From Aldehydirespirator sp965116195 (lineage in GTDB: Bacteria; Actinomycetota; Acidimicrobiia; Acidimicrobiales; Aldehydirespiratoraceae): a stretch of DNA of 64,000 nucleotides. The stretch covers positions 3,038,001 to 3,102,000 of the forward strand of contig OZ220491.1 of NCBI GenBank assembly GCA_965116195.1, in the 5' to 3' direction. The notes under the pieces were generated by a model that was not told where the DNA came from, made no database searches, and saw only the letters and a list, made by a program, of their open reading frames with translations. This document shows, in pieces, positions 1 to 8,752 of this stretch (its first letter is position 1; the number at the start of each line of letters is the position of its first letter). The translations under genes and the position numbers were made by a program.

Positions 1-97
1 GGGTCACAGTTACCGAATTAAGCGCCGGGCTTCGTTGTAGGTCGAATCGATTGTTTTGTGAGCATGATGGCTGCGAACAACAAGATCGGATTCAGGT

Positions 98-574
98 TTA
101 GTAGTCGAGTTCAAGCCGTTGCGCTTCTGCTGTGAGTTCGTCAAGTATTGCTTGACGCGCGGAGTCATCTCGACGTTTGTAGTCAGTTAGATCCGTTAGA
201 AGCACTCGACGATGAGTGCCAACCCGTCGGTGGCGAATTTCGCCTTTCTCCAAGAGATTGACCAAGTAGGGCCGGGACACGTTGAGAAGATCAGCGGCCT
301 GTTGGGTGGTCAATTCGGTATGGATCGGTACCACCGTGACAACGTTACCGTTGGCGATATGGGCCAGGATGTCGATAAGCAGGGGAAGCACCTGACTTGG
401 AACTTCGAGTTTGGTGTCAGAGTCGCCGGCGGTGAGCGACACGAAAGCTGAGTTGATGGTGGGGTCCTGGTGCAGGAACTGGCTCAAACCAGCGACTGCT
501 TCGGCGGCTTGATTGACGGTGTGCTCGTCGGGCACAGTTAATTGATGGGCGAGAACCTCGGTCGGAATTGCCAT
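98..574 (-). CDS. Excisionase-type helix-turn-helix protein, probable antitoxin
   Basis: The protein has 158 residues. Its C-terminal half carries a MerR/excisionase-type helix-turn-helix (QQAADLLNVSRPYLVNLL) and a basic wing with RRVGTHRRVLL. The N-terminal half is an acidic alpha/beta segment without a family I recognise. HTH proteins of this build are commonly the antitoxin upstream of a PIN-domain or similar toxin, so a DNA-binding repressor is the likely role. The start is supported by AAGGGA about 9 nt before the ATG. Downstream (positions 1-97, minus strand) I see only a reading frame of about 30 codons ending near position 10 and no recognisable toxin. Either the partner lies outside the window or it has been lost. 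Confidence 0.75.
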   Translation of the reverse strand: MAIPTEVLAHQLTVPDEHTVNQAAEAVAGLSQFLHQDPTINSAFVSLTAGDSDTKLEVPSQVLPLLIDILAHIANGNVVTVVPIHTELTTQQAADLLNVSRPYLVNLLEKGEIRHRRVGTHRRVLLTDLTDYKRRDDSARQAILDELTAEAQRLELDY

Positions 575-646
575 CTCGTCGTCCCTTCTATGAGCGTACC
601 TCTCCAGAATAGGGCGATATTCGAAATATCCGCAATCCGTTGCTGG

Positions 647-1069
647 CTAGCTGGGGGTGGTGGACAGTTCGGCCACAACGTTGTTCAGCAGGCTCGAGGC
701 ACCGAAACGGCACAGGTCGGGGGTGAGCCAGTCCTCACCCAGCACTGACCGTATGATGGCCAGGTACTTGAGGGCTTCCTCGGCGCTGCGTACACCTCCG
801 GCCACCTTGATCCCGAGCGAGGCCTGGGTCGTTGCTGCTTGGTCGGCTGCCTCGTTGTGAAAACGCAATCGGTTGTGGCGTTCCACCTCGGCGACGTGAC
901 GCACCGCGTCGTCAAGCAGGGCAGCAACCCGTGTGCGGCCCTGCATCTTTGCTGCAAGTAGCGCCGCATCACTGTTCTCAGTCGGGTCGGTATCGGCCAG
1001 GGTCACACTCATGGCCTGAATCACACTCACCGACTGAGTAACAGTCGAAGCCATGGTGCCAGGGTCGGC
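647..1069 (-). pseudogene. Truncated second copy of the mutase-aldolase gene end (deoC fragment)
   Basis: This stretch is nearly identical to two separated parts of the gene at 2246-5560: its last 55 codons (2246-2418, ending in the DeoC motif GIKVAGGVRSAEEALKYL) and the inter-domain linker (about 3043-3296). About 620 bp between them are missing, so the central DeoC barrel, including the Schiff-base lysine, is gone. The join near position 818 is in frame. The copy is followed upstream by an IS30 transposase remnant. It cannot encode an active aldolase and is best read as a duplicated, internally deleted gene end. Confidence 0.85.
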
Positions 1070-1186
1070 CGGCAAGCTCTGTCGGTGGTTGCAATTGTGG
1101 TGATTGTGGATGGCTTGTGCGTTTTGCCAGTTGTGGAGTTTGCGGGGCATGGTGTTGAGGTTGTCTTGGATGACGGCGAGGTGTAC

Positions 1187-1380
1187 GTAACAGGCCCGGT
1201 AGATCGTCTCCGCGCACACCCGCTGACCCCAAATCCGCAGATCAGCCGCTATCGCAGCCGGTGACCACCGCTGCGCGAGCCGTTCCAACACCGCCTCAGC
1301 CAACACCACATCCACAACCAACTTGGGTGCTTTGGGTCTACAAGCCCGAGCATCAGCCGCAGCCTGCTTGTCATAACCCG
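1187..1380 (-). pseudogene. IS30-family transposase fragment
   Basis: About 62 codons resemble the N-terminal helix-turn-helix region of IS30 transposases: RACRPKAPKL, then LAQRWSPAAIAADL, then VCAETIYRACY. The catalytic DDE domain is absent and the frame runs into unrelated sequence on both sides. No terminal inverted repeats were found. It marks an old insertion lying between the deoC fragment and an RCC1-repeat fragment. Confidence 0.7.
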
Positions 1381-1390
1381 ACACGCTGCC

Positions 1391-1549
1391 ACTGTCACCT
1401 GCTGGGGCGACAACTACCACAAACAGATTGACGCGCCTTCAGGACAGTTCACCATGATAACCGCAGGGCAACTATACACCTGCGGCCTGCGCACCGACGG
1501 CACCGTCACCTGCTGGGGCCAGATCCGGTGGGGGCAACTAGACTCCTAG
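1391..1549 (+). pseudogene. RCC1-repeat protein fragment
   Basis: Fifty-two codons end in TAG and carry two RCC1-like repeat signatures: TVTCWGDNYHKQIDAPSGQF, then AGQLYTCGLRTDGTVTCWG. They match in style the repeats of the large surface protein at 32231-36925 (DGTITCWG, PSGRF, SAG-HSCG). The 5' part is missing and is replaced by the IS30 remnant, so this is the surviving C-terminal end of a second RCC1 surface protein. No start codon or ribosome binding site is present. Confidence 0.75.
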
Positions 1550-1560
1550 TCTCACTACGG

Positions 1561-1725
1561 CTATTGGTCTGCTGACGACTGGCTTGGCCCAAACAACACG
1601 GCCAGCTTTTCGCGAATTTCCGAGATCTGCTCTTGATGTGGTTTACGACTGAAGGAATCGTCAAACGAGATCTGGTAGGAATCTGATCCTGATGACGGGT
1701 AGACCACCTTCGGACTTTTACTCAT
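1561..1725 (-). CDS. Small hypothetical protein coupled to a DUF3467 gene
   Basis: This is a 54-residue hydrophilic protein starting MSKSPKVVYPSSGSD and ending in a predicted helix (HQEQISEIREKLAVLFG). It has no recognised family. The start is well supported: AAGGAG lies 6 nt upstream, and the ATG overlaps the end of the preceding DUF3467 frame (AATGAGTAA), a typical coupled arrangement. Because the upstream gene is frameshifted in this sequence, coupling may be lost. No hydrophobic segment is visible. Confidence 0.6.
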   Translation of the reverse strand: MSKSPKVVYPSSGSDSYQISFDDSFSRKPHQEQISEIREKLAVLFGPSQSSADQ

Positions 1726-2043
1726 TGCTCTCTCCTTCGGGCTGACGGGGTATGGCGGTTGGAAAACCGGCGCTGCTCGCAATCTCGGTCCAAGCGTCGT
1801 AAGCATCGGTGATCTGTTGAAGCATCAGTCCCAAAGCTGAGGGGGCCACTTTGACGCGTGCCACAAGTGTCGCCTCAGCAACTCCCTCGCTTGGCTCGCC
1901 ACCTTGTTGGGTGAGGAAATCAAGGGTGATCTCGTGCTGGTGAACCAGCAGTGGACATAGTTTGAGTATACCCCACCGACGGCGAGAAGCTGATCAAAAG
2001 TTATGTTCAGCTCATGGACCGGTTCGTTGTCGTCGTCGGACAT
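1718..2043 (-). pseudogene. DUF3467 protein, interrupted by a one-base frameshift
   Basis: The frame starts MSDDDNEPVHELNITFDQ and continues to VYSNYV. It then must shift at about position 1954 to continue PLLVHQHEITLDFLTQQGG, and runs on through ATLVARVKVAPSALGLMLQQ to a stop at 1718. Joined, it gives a 108-residue protein with the DUF3467 layout (VYSNY, EITLDF, ARV..SP..). One missing nucleotide accounts for it. DUF3467 proteins are small and of unknown function. The break could be a real mutation or a sequencing error. The small downstream gene begins inside its stop codon. Confidence 0.75.
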
Positions 2044-2245
2044 GGCAGTTGATGGTAGCGGTCAAGCATAATTCTGCACACCTCAATGGAACAATCAGCC
2101 TGCCACCTGACAAGTCATGGGTCTGTTTCGTTGCTGCGACGATGCGGACGCTGCGACGACGCAGATCTTCGGATCAGTACCGCAGTGACGGCGATGAGGT
2201 CGTGGCGGAGATGGTGGCGTTTGGTGGCTGGGTGCTCTGGGCTGG

Positions 2246-5200
2246 CTAGTTGGGGGTGGTGGACAGTTCGGCCACAACGTTGTTCAGCAGGCTCGAGGCA
2301 CCGAAACGGCACAGATCGGGGGTGAGCCAGTCCTCACCCAGCACTGACCGTATGATGGCCAGGTACTTGAGGGCTTCCTCGGCGCTGCGTACACCTCCGG
2401 CCACCTTGATCCCGACCGGATCGCCGCCGCTGCCACAGTGGTGGGCCACGGTTTTTGCCATCACCAGCACCGCATCAAGTGATGCGCCGGACGCTCCTTT
2501 GCCGGTCGAGGTCTTGACCATGTCAGCCCCGGACTCCATGGCCAGCCTTGTGGCGGCGGCCACGGCATCAGACGAACCAAGCTCGCAGACCTCGAGGATC
2601 ACCTTCAGGCGGGCTTGACCTGCGGCGCTGCGCAATGCCCTCAACTCCGCAGCGGCGATGTCCTCGTGCCCTGACAAAAAGGCCGACCGGTTCAGCACGG
2701 TGTCTATTTCGTCCGCACCGGCGGCGACCGCAGCCTGCACCTCGGCAATCCTCACTTCCAGTGGCGAAAGGCCACTCGGAAAAGCACCGGCCACGCTCGC
2801 CACCGACACCGCTGTGCCCGCCAGCAACTCGGATGCCAGAGCTACCAGATCGGGGTGCACGCACACGGCGGCGACCGGCCCCACCGTGGCATCGGCAACA
2901 TCAGGACGCAGCGCCTGCGCACACAGCGCCCGGATCCGCCCCGGAGTGTCGTCGCCTTCCAGAGTGGTGAGATCCGTGCAACGAACCACCAGGTGCAACT
3001 CGTCGGCTCGTGCCCTGCCCGTTGGTGTGGCAGTTGCGAGGCGCGAGGCCTGGGTCGTTGCTGCTTGGTCGGCTGCCTCGTTGAGAAAACGAAATCGCTT
3101 GTGGCGTTCCACCTCGGCGACGTGACGCACCGCGTCGTCAAGCAGGGCAGCAACCCGTGTGCGGCCCTGCACCTTTGCTGCAAGTAGCGCCGCATCACTG
3201 TCCTCAGTCGGGTCGGCATCGGCCCGGGTCACACTCATGGCCTGAATCACACTCACCGACTGAGTAACAGTCGAAGCCATGGTGCCAGGGTCGGCCACGT
3301 GGTCGTGAGCCAACACGGTCGTGGTTTTGGACACATCGGCGTGCAATACGGTCACGGTGTCAGCCTCGTGTGCATCGGATGATACGGTCACAGTGTCGGT
3401 GCCGGTCATCTTGACGGTCGTGGTGTCGTGTTCGTTCACCCCCACAACTGATTCCGCGTAGACCTTTATCTTGGGCTCTGTGCCGCTGGGCCGCACGATG
3501 ACCCGGTCTGCGCCGCCGTCCTTTCGCTCGAGTTCCAGGATCAGCAGATCTGCTGGTGCCAGAACGCTGTTCCCGGCAGGTCCGATGTCACCACCTTCGC
3601 CACCACTGCTACCACCACGCCGGCGGTGAGGCTCAAAGTCCCCGGCAGGTCCGATGTCGCCACCTTCGCCACCTCCGTCTGACAGCTCTTGTGCAATCGT
3701 TCCAGCATGCGTTTCATCGGCATCTCCGAGTGAGAAGTCGCGTATACCTGTTACGGCGGTACCCGCAAGCAGCTCAGGTGGAAACTTGCGCAGAGCCGTC
3801 ATTGCCTGTTGACGCAGCGACAACTGCTCGGAGGTTGCCTCAAACCGGATTGAACGTTGCCCCGTGGCATGCACACCGTGACGACGGTAGAGATCGTCAA
3901 GCAGATCGTTCACGCGCCGGCCCTCGTCAGCGCAGCGTGACGCAAGTTCGGCCATCACCAGCGCAGCACTGATGCCGTCCTTGTCCCTCACTGTTTCGCC
4001 GACGGCGTAACCCAGTGCGTCCTCGTAGGCAAATATCAGATCGTGGCTGGCTGTCCGTAGGTCGTGCGCTTGCATGATCCACTTGAATCCGGTGAGCGTC
4101 TCGTCCCAGTCGGCACCGTGGTCAGCAGCGATCCGGCGAAGCAGACGAGACGAGACAACAGTGTTGATCACCAGAGGGCGACGGCTTGGCTCGGGGTCTG
4201 GTTCAGGTGGGTGATGGTTTGGCCGTCGTGGTGTCTCGCCTCCACAGGTCAGCAGGTCCGGCCCAGGCGATCGGGGGCTTGGCTCGGGGTACGGCCCAGG
4301 CGGTCGGCGGTTTGGTTCGGAGTCCGAGTCCGATTCAAGCTGGTGATGATTTGGCTTTGAGTCTGGTTCGGGCTGGCGGGGGTTTGGTCTGGAGTCCGGC
4401 CCAGGGCGTTGTGAATGTTCAAGCGAGTTCTGTGTCAGCAGGTAGTCGGCCAGCAGACAGCCGGTCTCGTCGCCGGTCAGGAGTTGCCAGGTGCCGTTGG
4501 TGGGCACGGCAACGGCGAGTCGGTCTGCGTCCGGGTCGTGGGCAATCGCCAGATCGGCATTGTTTGCCTTGGCCAAACGCATCAGCAGTTCAAGAACCCC
4601 GGCTTCCTCCGGGTTGGGGAAAGGTGCAGTGGGGAAGTCCGGGTCGGGTTCTGCCTGCTCGGTCACCACCGACGGCTCGACGAACCCGGCACGCCGCAAT
4701 GCCCTCAGAAAGGTGGTGCCCCCCACGCCATGCAGCGGCGTGTATGCGATGCGTGCGGAGCGGGGGCCGTCTGGGTCAAGCAGCCCCACTATGGCATTGA
4801 TGTAGGCGTTGATGAGTCCGTCGTCAGCGGTGGCTATCAGCGGATGATCCTGTGGTGCCAGGCTCGACTCGGTCAGCGGCGGGATCCGGTCAATCAACTC
4901 GCTGATCTGGGTGTCCGTTGGGGTCGCGAGTTGCGCACCGCCCTGCCAGTACACCTTGCAGCCGTTGTGATCTCGGGGGTTGTGGCTGGCCGTGATCATC
5001 AGCCCGGCCGAGGCCCCCAGGTGCTTGACGGCGAAGGCCAGAACCGGCGTTGGAAGCGGCTCTGGCAGCATCGTCACCCGAACACCACGGGCCGCAAGCA
5101 CCCGCGACATGTCTGTGGCGAAATCGCGGCTGTGGTGCCGGGCATCGTACCCGACAACCACATGAGGCTCCGCCAGCAGCTGCGCCGACTGGCCCGTTTC

Positions 5201-5560
5201 CGATTTGTGCTGGTCTGTCTGGTCCGTTTCTGCTTGGTGTGGCTTCGTCTCGTGGGGCTCAGCTTTGCATGACTCCGCCTCGTGGGGCTCAGCCCGGTGC
5301 CGCTCTGCTTCATGCGGGTCTGTTTGGGGTGTGTTCGTCTTGTGGAGCTCAGCCTCGGGTGCCTTTGCTTGATGCGATTCTCCCCGATGCTCTAGCAGTA
5401 AACGCTCGGCCAAGGCGGCAGCAACAATCCGTACCAGTACCCGGTTGATCCGCATCGGGCCGGTACCCAGCGGCCCCCGGATACCAGCCGTACCAAAGGA
5501 GAGCCGTCCGGCGAAGCGGCGACTCAACTCACCCTCGTCACCCGAGAGCAGGTCTTGCAA
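2246..5560 (-). CDS. Phosphohexomutase-deoxyribose-phosphate aldolase fusion with low-complexity inserts
   Basis: The protein has 1104 residues. Residues 1-704 form an alpha-D-phosphohexomutase: active-site serine loop TASHNPRDHNG (about 190), metal loop DPDADR (342), sugar loop EDALGY (513) and phosphate loop RPSGTEPKIKV (690). Residues about 855-1104 form DeoC, with D953, Schiff-base Lys1016 in MVKTSTGKG and Lys1052 in GIKVAGGVR. Together they could convert deoxyribose 1-phosphate to the 5-phosphate and cleave it to acetaldehyde and glyceraldehyde 3-phosphate; that coupling is inferred. Three low-complexity inserts interrupt mutase loops (about 57-133 His/Glu/Ala-rich, 378-462 Pro/Asp/Arg-rich, 613-666 Gly-rich), and a Thr/Val/Asp-rich linker (704-760) joins the domains. 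The catalytic motifs are intact. The 3' end is partly duplicated at 647-1069. Confidence 0.88.
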   Translation of the reverse strand: MQDLLSGDEGELSRRFAGRLSFGTAGIRGPLGTGPMRINRVLVRIVAAALAERLLLEHRGESHQAKAPEAELHKTNTPQTDPHEAERHRAEPHEAESCKAEPHETKPHQAETDQTDQHKSETGQSAQLLAEPHVVVGYDARHHSRDFATDMSRVLAARGVRVTMLPEPLPTPVLAFAVKHLGASAGLMITASHNPRDHNGCKVYWQGGAQLATPTDTQISELIDRIPPLTESSLAPQDHPLIATADDGLINAYINAIVGLLDPDGPRSARIAYTPLHGVGGTTFLRALRRAGFVEPSVVTEQAEPDPDFPTAPFPNPEEAGVLELLMRLAKANNADLAIAHDPDADRLAVAVPTNGTWQLLTGDETGCLLADYLLTQNSLEHSQRPGPDSRPNPRQPEPDSKPNHHQLESDSDSEPNRRPPGPYPEPSPRSPGPDLLTCGGETPRRPNHHPPEPDPEPSRRPLVINTVVSSRLLRRIAADHGADWDETLTGFKWIMQAHDLRTASHDLIFAYEDALGYAVGETVRDKDGISAALVMAELASRCADEGRRVNDLLDDLYRRHGVHATGQRSIRFEATSEQLSLRQQAMTALRKFPPELLAGTAVTGIRDFSLGDADETHAGTIAQELSDGGGEGGDIGPAGDFEPHRRRGGSSGGEGGDIGPAGNSVLAPADLLILELERKDGGADRVIVRPSGTEPKIKVYAESVVGVNEHDTTTVKMTGTDTVTVSSDAHEADTVTVLHADVSKTTTVLAHDHVADPGTMASTVTQSVSVIQAMSVTRADADPTEDSDAALLAAKVQGRTRVAALLDDAVRHVAEVERHKRFRFLNEAADQAATTQASRLATATPTGRARADELHLVVRCTDLTTLEGDDTPGRIRALCAQALRPDVADATVGPVAAVCVHPDLVALASELLAGTAVSVASVAGAFPSGLSPLEVRIAEVQAAVAAGADEIDTVLNRSAFLSGHEDIAAAELRALRSAAGQARLKVILEVCELGSSDAVAAATRLAMESGADMVKTSTGKGASGASLDAVLVMAKTVAHHCGSGGDPVGIKVAGGVRSAEEALKYLAIIRSVLGEDWLTPDLCRFGASSLLNNVVAELSTTPN

Positions 5561-5661
5561 TTCTGCACGGGTCTGAGGGTCGGGATCAGCCGCCAGCCAA
5601 GCCTCAGCCTGGCTACGTCTGTCTGCTGGGTGCTTTCCTATGACTTGCCTGCCTGTGGCAT

Positions 5662-6330
5662 TCAGTTTCCGGTACCGGTCGCCACCGGGCCCAACACCTG
5701 CTGGAACGACTCCAGGGCGTTGGTTATGTGGTGGCGGACGAGTTGTTTGGCGCGCTGCGCGTCGCCGGAGGCCACCGCCTCGTAAATGGCCTCGTGCTCC
5801 TCCCAGGTGATCAGCCCTCGCCTGTCGGTGACCACCGAGAACACCATCTCGGTCTGACTGCGCAGCGGGTCAAGAACCTGTTTCAAGAAAGGAATCCCGG
5901 CCGCTGCTTCCAGGGCCAGATGGAAATCACGATGGCAGGCTGCTGCGGCTACCTGGTCGTTGCGCTCGGTTGCCTGACGTGCTTTCTCAAGGCAGCGGCG
6001 GATCTGCCCGATGCTGTCGGGATCACGGCGCTCGGCTGCCTGTTCGACCGCATACCCCTCAACCAGGATCCTGACATGTTGCAGGTGGTGAACGGCACGC
6101 GTGTCAATGGTGGACACGTAGGCACCGCGCCGCGGCACTACCTCAATGAGGCCGGTTGACTCCAGCGACCGCAGTGCCTCACGAACAGGGTTGCGGCTCA
6201 CTCCGAGTCGCTCGGCCAGCTGCCCCTCAACCAGTCGCTCCCCCTGTCGCAGTTCACCATTGAGGATCAAAGTGCGCAGTTGGCCGGCAACCACCTGACG
6301 CAGCGGGCTCTCGTGATGGTCATCTGTCAC
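5662..6330 (-). CDS. GntR-family regulator with FCD domain
   Basis: The protein has 222 residues. Residues 10-75 are the winged helix-turn-helix typical of GntR proteins (VSRNPVREALRSLESTGLI, then RRGAYVS). Residues 85-215 form the all-helical FCD ligand domain with the usual metal-binding Asp/His positions (HRDFHLALE, EEHEAIYEAVASGD, VRHHI). FadR-subgroup regulators bind small carboxylates and sites around a TGTATACA-like palindrome. Such sites are found at 8658, 10557 and 22072, in front of the aldehyde dehydrogenase, the ABC binding protein and the permease operon, so these are its probable targets. The gene lies just upstream of the mutase-aldolase fusion on the same strand. Confidence 0.9.
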   Translation of the reverse strand: MTDDHHESPLRQVVAGQLRTLILNGELRQGERLVEGQLAERLGVSRNPVREALRSLESTGLIEVVPRRGAYVSTIDTRAVHHLQHVRILVEGYAVEQAAERRDPDSIGQIRRCLEKARQATERNDQVAAAACHRDFHLALEAAAGIPFLKQVLDPLRSQTEMVFSVVTDRRGLITWEEHEAIYEAVASGDAQRAKQLVRHHITNALESFQQVLGPVATGTGN

Positions 6331-6727
6331 CGTGGCTCCTTTCTTCGTGGGCCACTCACTGCCGGTCCGCCGGGGACTCGATCTGGTCAGGTTGTGTCGT
6401 GTTGTTGAGCTTGGACGGGAGTTGTCTCTCAGACCGGACTGGGAGCAGCGAGCTTGACCCGGACCGGGCTGATGGACTGCCTACATCTTGGCAGGTTCAA
6501 CTCCAACTCCACCGACGGACTGTCAGACTCCACCAATCAAAGGTGAATGTGTCTGCTCTGACGACCGAGGCGGTCAAGCGCATCCCATGGGCAAGCGAAG
6601 CGCACCGGTGCTGATGTGGTGATTTCTTGATGACGATTGATCCGCCGCGTCACAGCGATATCAACCCCGTTACGATCATCGGTGGTGGTTGCCGCCCTGA
6701 TGCCGCTGGTTGGTGTTGCGGATTCGG
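6331..6727. other. Intergenic region without a recognisable gene
   Basis: About 400 bp lie between the start of the GntR gene and the end of an MFS gene, both on the minus strand. Reading frames here are short and lack ribosome binding sites or family resemblance. The part next to 6330 presumably holds the GntR promoter. I found no GTATAC palindrome here, so autoregulation through that motif is not supported. Confidence 0.5.
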
Positions 6728-8233
6728 CTAGTTGATGTGGCGGGATGTGATTGCCATCACAGCTGCTGCGGTGGCTGAGGTGATAGCCGCGAAGCCCCAG
6801 GCCCAGCCGTAGGTGGTGGTCTCCACCAACAGGCCGAATAGCAGGGGGCCGCAGACCGCGCCCGTGAAGCTGCCTGTCATGGTGATACCGGTGGCCGCGC
6901 CCGGCGCGGAGGGGTTTGAGCGCACCACCGCCAAATGGAAAAGGCCCGGCCAGGCAAAGGAAGTGGCAAAAGCAAAGGGCATGGCTGTGAACAAGATCGC
7001 CTTTGAACCCACGGAGAACCCGATGAAGGCGACCCCTGCCACCGCAAACATGGCGGTGAGCATGTTCCATGGGCTGATCGGAAAGCGGTCCGCGCCCGCG
7101 CCCATGACAAGTCTTGAGATTATGCCGACCACGCTTCCTGCCATCAGCAGTATTCCCGCCGTGCCCTCCCCGATGCCGCTCTCGACGCTGGAGAGCACGA
7201 AGAAGGACCCGAGTGCCATTGATCCCATGGCGGCCAGGCAAGTGGAACTCGCCACTATCACCAGTAGCCGTACAGGCACGTCCGGGCGTGGCCGTGTGAT
7301 CGGGCGCGGCTGATATGCGCCCGGCGCAGCTTCGGTCGCTGTTACGTCGCGCTTCGTGACGGGAACGTTGTGTGCGGTAGTGCCGCTCTGTGCAGTGGGG
7401 CCGCTTTGTGAGGTAGGCACGTGCTGTGTGGTAAGCCCGCCTTGTGGTTTAGTGCCGCGCTGAGAGGTAGAGCCACTCTGAGTAGGAGGCACGTCAGGTC
7501 CCAACGGTGCCGATAAAGCGACGGTGTTGTTGGCACCACTTTGCATAGTGGGCACGTGCTGTGGGGTAGTGCCGTGCTGTGTGGCAAGTCCGAATTGGGG
7601 GGTGGGGCTACTTTGGGCAGGTGGTACGTGCTGGGCAGTGGGTACGTGCTGTGTGGTGGGCACGGCCACTGATACTGCGAAGGCGAGAAGTCCTCCGAGC
7701 ATGAAGGCCCAATTCCAACCTATGGTCAGAGCGACCGTTGGCACGGCCAGACCCCCCAGCAGCGAGGCCGCGGGTATGCCCGACTTCTGAATGCCGAGAG
7801 CCAGGCCTTGGCGACGCCTTGTGATGGCCCTGGCTACATAGAGGTTGGCCGCGGGCTGAGCCAGGGAGTTCCCCAGGCCAGCAGCGGCCACGAAGAGCAG
7901 CATCGCCAGCCAGTGGCCTGACAGCCCTCCGGCCCCCAACAGCACGACGCCTCCTATGGACGCGGCCAGACGCAGTGAAGCAGCCGGGCCGATCCGTTCG
8001 ACCGCCCTGCCCGCCACAGCCGAGGTCGCCACGCCGACACCGAAGAAGGCACTGACTGTCATGCCGATTTCCGTCTCGCCGAGGCCCAGATCGGCTCGGA
8101 TTTGCACGGCCAGAGCGCTGACCAGCGTTGGTGCGAGGTTGGCAGCCGCGGTCACAAGCAAAGAAACAGTCACGACCGTTGCGAACCCGACAGTGGCCTT
8201 TGAGCGTTGCAGGCCAATCAACGCGTGCTGCAT
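6728..8233 (-). CDS. MFS transporter with a Thr/Gln/Ser-rich central insert
   Basis: The protein has 501 residues with about twelve hydrophobic segments in two halves, the loop motif GRAVERIGPAASLRLA between TM2 and TM3, and paired alanine/glycine-rich helices typical of the major facilitator superfamily. The substrate is unknown; the neighbourhood suggests organic acids. The cytoplasmic loop between TM6 and TM7 (about 190-315) is replaced by a low-complexity stretch of short units such as TTQHVPTAQHVPPAQ, made of roughly 30-bp DNA repeats, all in frame. The start codon lies within a 37-bp element that recurs 71 bp upstream, so the exact start is uncertain. Confidence 0.85.
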   Translation of the reverse strand: MQHALIGLQRSKATVGFATVVTVSLLVTAAANLAPTLVSALAVQIRADLGLGETEIGMTVSAFFGVGVATSAVAGRAVERIGPAASLRLAASIGGVVLLGAGGLSGHWLAMLLFVAAAGLGNSLAQPAANLYVARAITRRRQGLALGIQKSGIPAASLLGGLAVPTVALTIGWNWAFMLGGLLAFAVSVAVPTTQHVPTAQHVPPAQSSPTPQFGLATQHGTTPQHVPTMQSGANNTVALSAPLGPDVPPTQSGSTSQRGTKPQGGLTTQHVPTSQSGPTAQSGTTAHNVPVTKRDVTATEAAPGAYQPRPITRPRPDVPVRLLVIVASSTCLAAMGSMALGSFFVLSSVESGIGEGTAGILLMAGSVVGIISRLVMGAGADRFPISPWNMLTAMFAVAGVAFIGFSVGSKAILFTAMPFAFATSFAWPGLFHLAVVRSNPSAPGAATGITMTGSFTGAVCGPLLFGLLVETTTYGWAWGFAAITSATAAAVMAITSRHIN

Positions 8234-8294
8234 CTGGTGCTGTGTGTGCTACATTGACCGACAGTGGCCTTTGAGCGTTGCAGGCCAATCAACG
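8187..8294. repeat. 37-bp direct repeat over the MFS start
   Basis: An identical 37-bp sequence (beginning CCGACAGTGGCCTTTGAGCG) occurs at about 8187-8223, inside the first codons of the MFS gene, and again at about 8258-8294, 71 bp further. The second copy lies upstream of the start. It looks like a tandem duplication of the gene's 5' end. Confidence 0.85.
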
Positions 8295-8449
8295 TCGGTC
8301 TGCTGAAATCGCCCAATGTGTTGTCCCTCCTTTGGCTTGATGGCTGCCTGGTTCTGATGGCTGCGTATCTGTTGGTTGGTCTGCCTTGGTTTTGGTGACA
8401 GCCTGGTTCGGGGGTTCTGCTTGGGTTTGGAGGCTGCGTGGTCTGTTGG

Positions 8450-8560
8450 CTGGTGTCTGACTTGGCACGGTGGCTGAGTCGCTGGTGTCTGACTTGGCAC
8501 GGTGGCTGAGTCGCTGGTGTCTGACTTGGCACGGTGGCTGAGTCGCTGGTGTCTGCGTCC
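8450..8560. repeat. 32-bp tandem repeat, three copies
   Basis: Three consecutive identical 32-bp units (CTGGTGTCTGACTTGGCACG, then GTGGCTGAGTCG) begin at 8450, 8482 and 8514, with a partial fourth at 8546. They lie in the divergent region between the MFS gene and the aldehyde dehydrogenase gene. Related CTGGTTCTGATGG/CTGCGTGGTCTG motifs occur just upstream. No gene is supported between 8295 and 8752. Confidence 0.85.
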
Positions 8561-8657
8561 TTGGATGTCTGTGTTTGTGTCTGTGTCACGTGGTCGGCAA
8601 ATTTCAGTTGTTCGGTGAGTTCCAGGTTGTCAGCCTATGGGCGTAGGGTTGTGCAAC

Positions 8658-8670
8658 TTTGTATACAGCC
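8658..8670. promoter_or_regulatory. Candidate GntR operator upstream of aldehyde dehydrogenase
   Basis: TTTGTATACAGCC contains the palindrome TGTATACA, typical of FCD-type GntR regulators. It lies about 83 bp before the aldehyde dehydrogenase start. Nearly the same 13-mer recurs at 10557 before the binding-protein gene, which makes a shared regulator likely. Confidence 0.5.
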
Positions 8671-8752
8671 GCAGAAGCGTTGCGTCGGCACTTCATGTCG
8701 GGCCTTCGTTCTCGGCGGCAGGCTCGGAAGCATCCAGGCACGGAGGCGGTTC

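Noticed and set aside
1..97. Toxin gene partner for the first HTH gene
   Set aside because: Only about 30 codons without a recognisable fold are present before a stop near position 10, which is not enough to call a toxin.
4415..5272. 285-codon plus-strand frame opposite the mutase domain
   Set aside because: The minus strand encodes all catalytic motifs of the mutase here. The plus frame has no recognisable motif.
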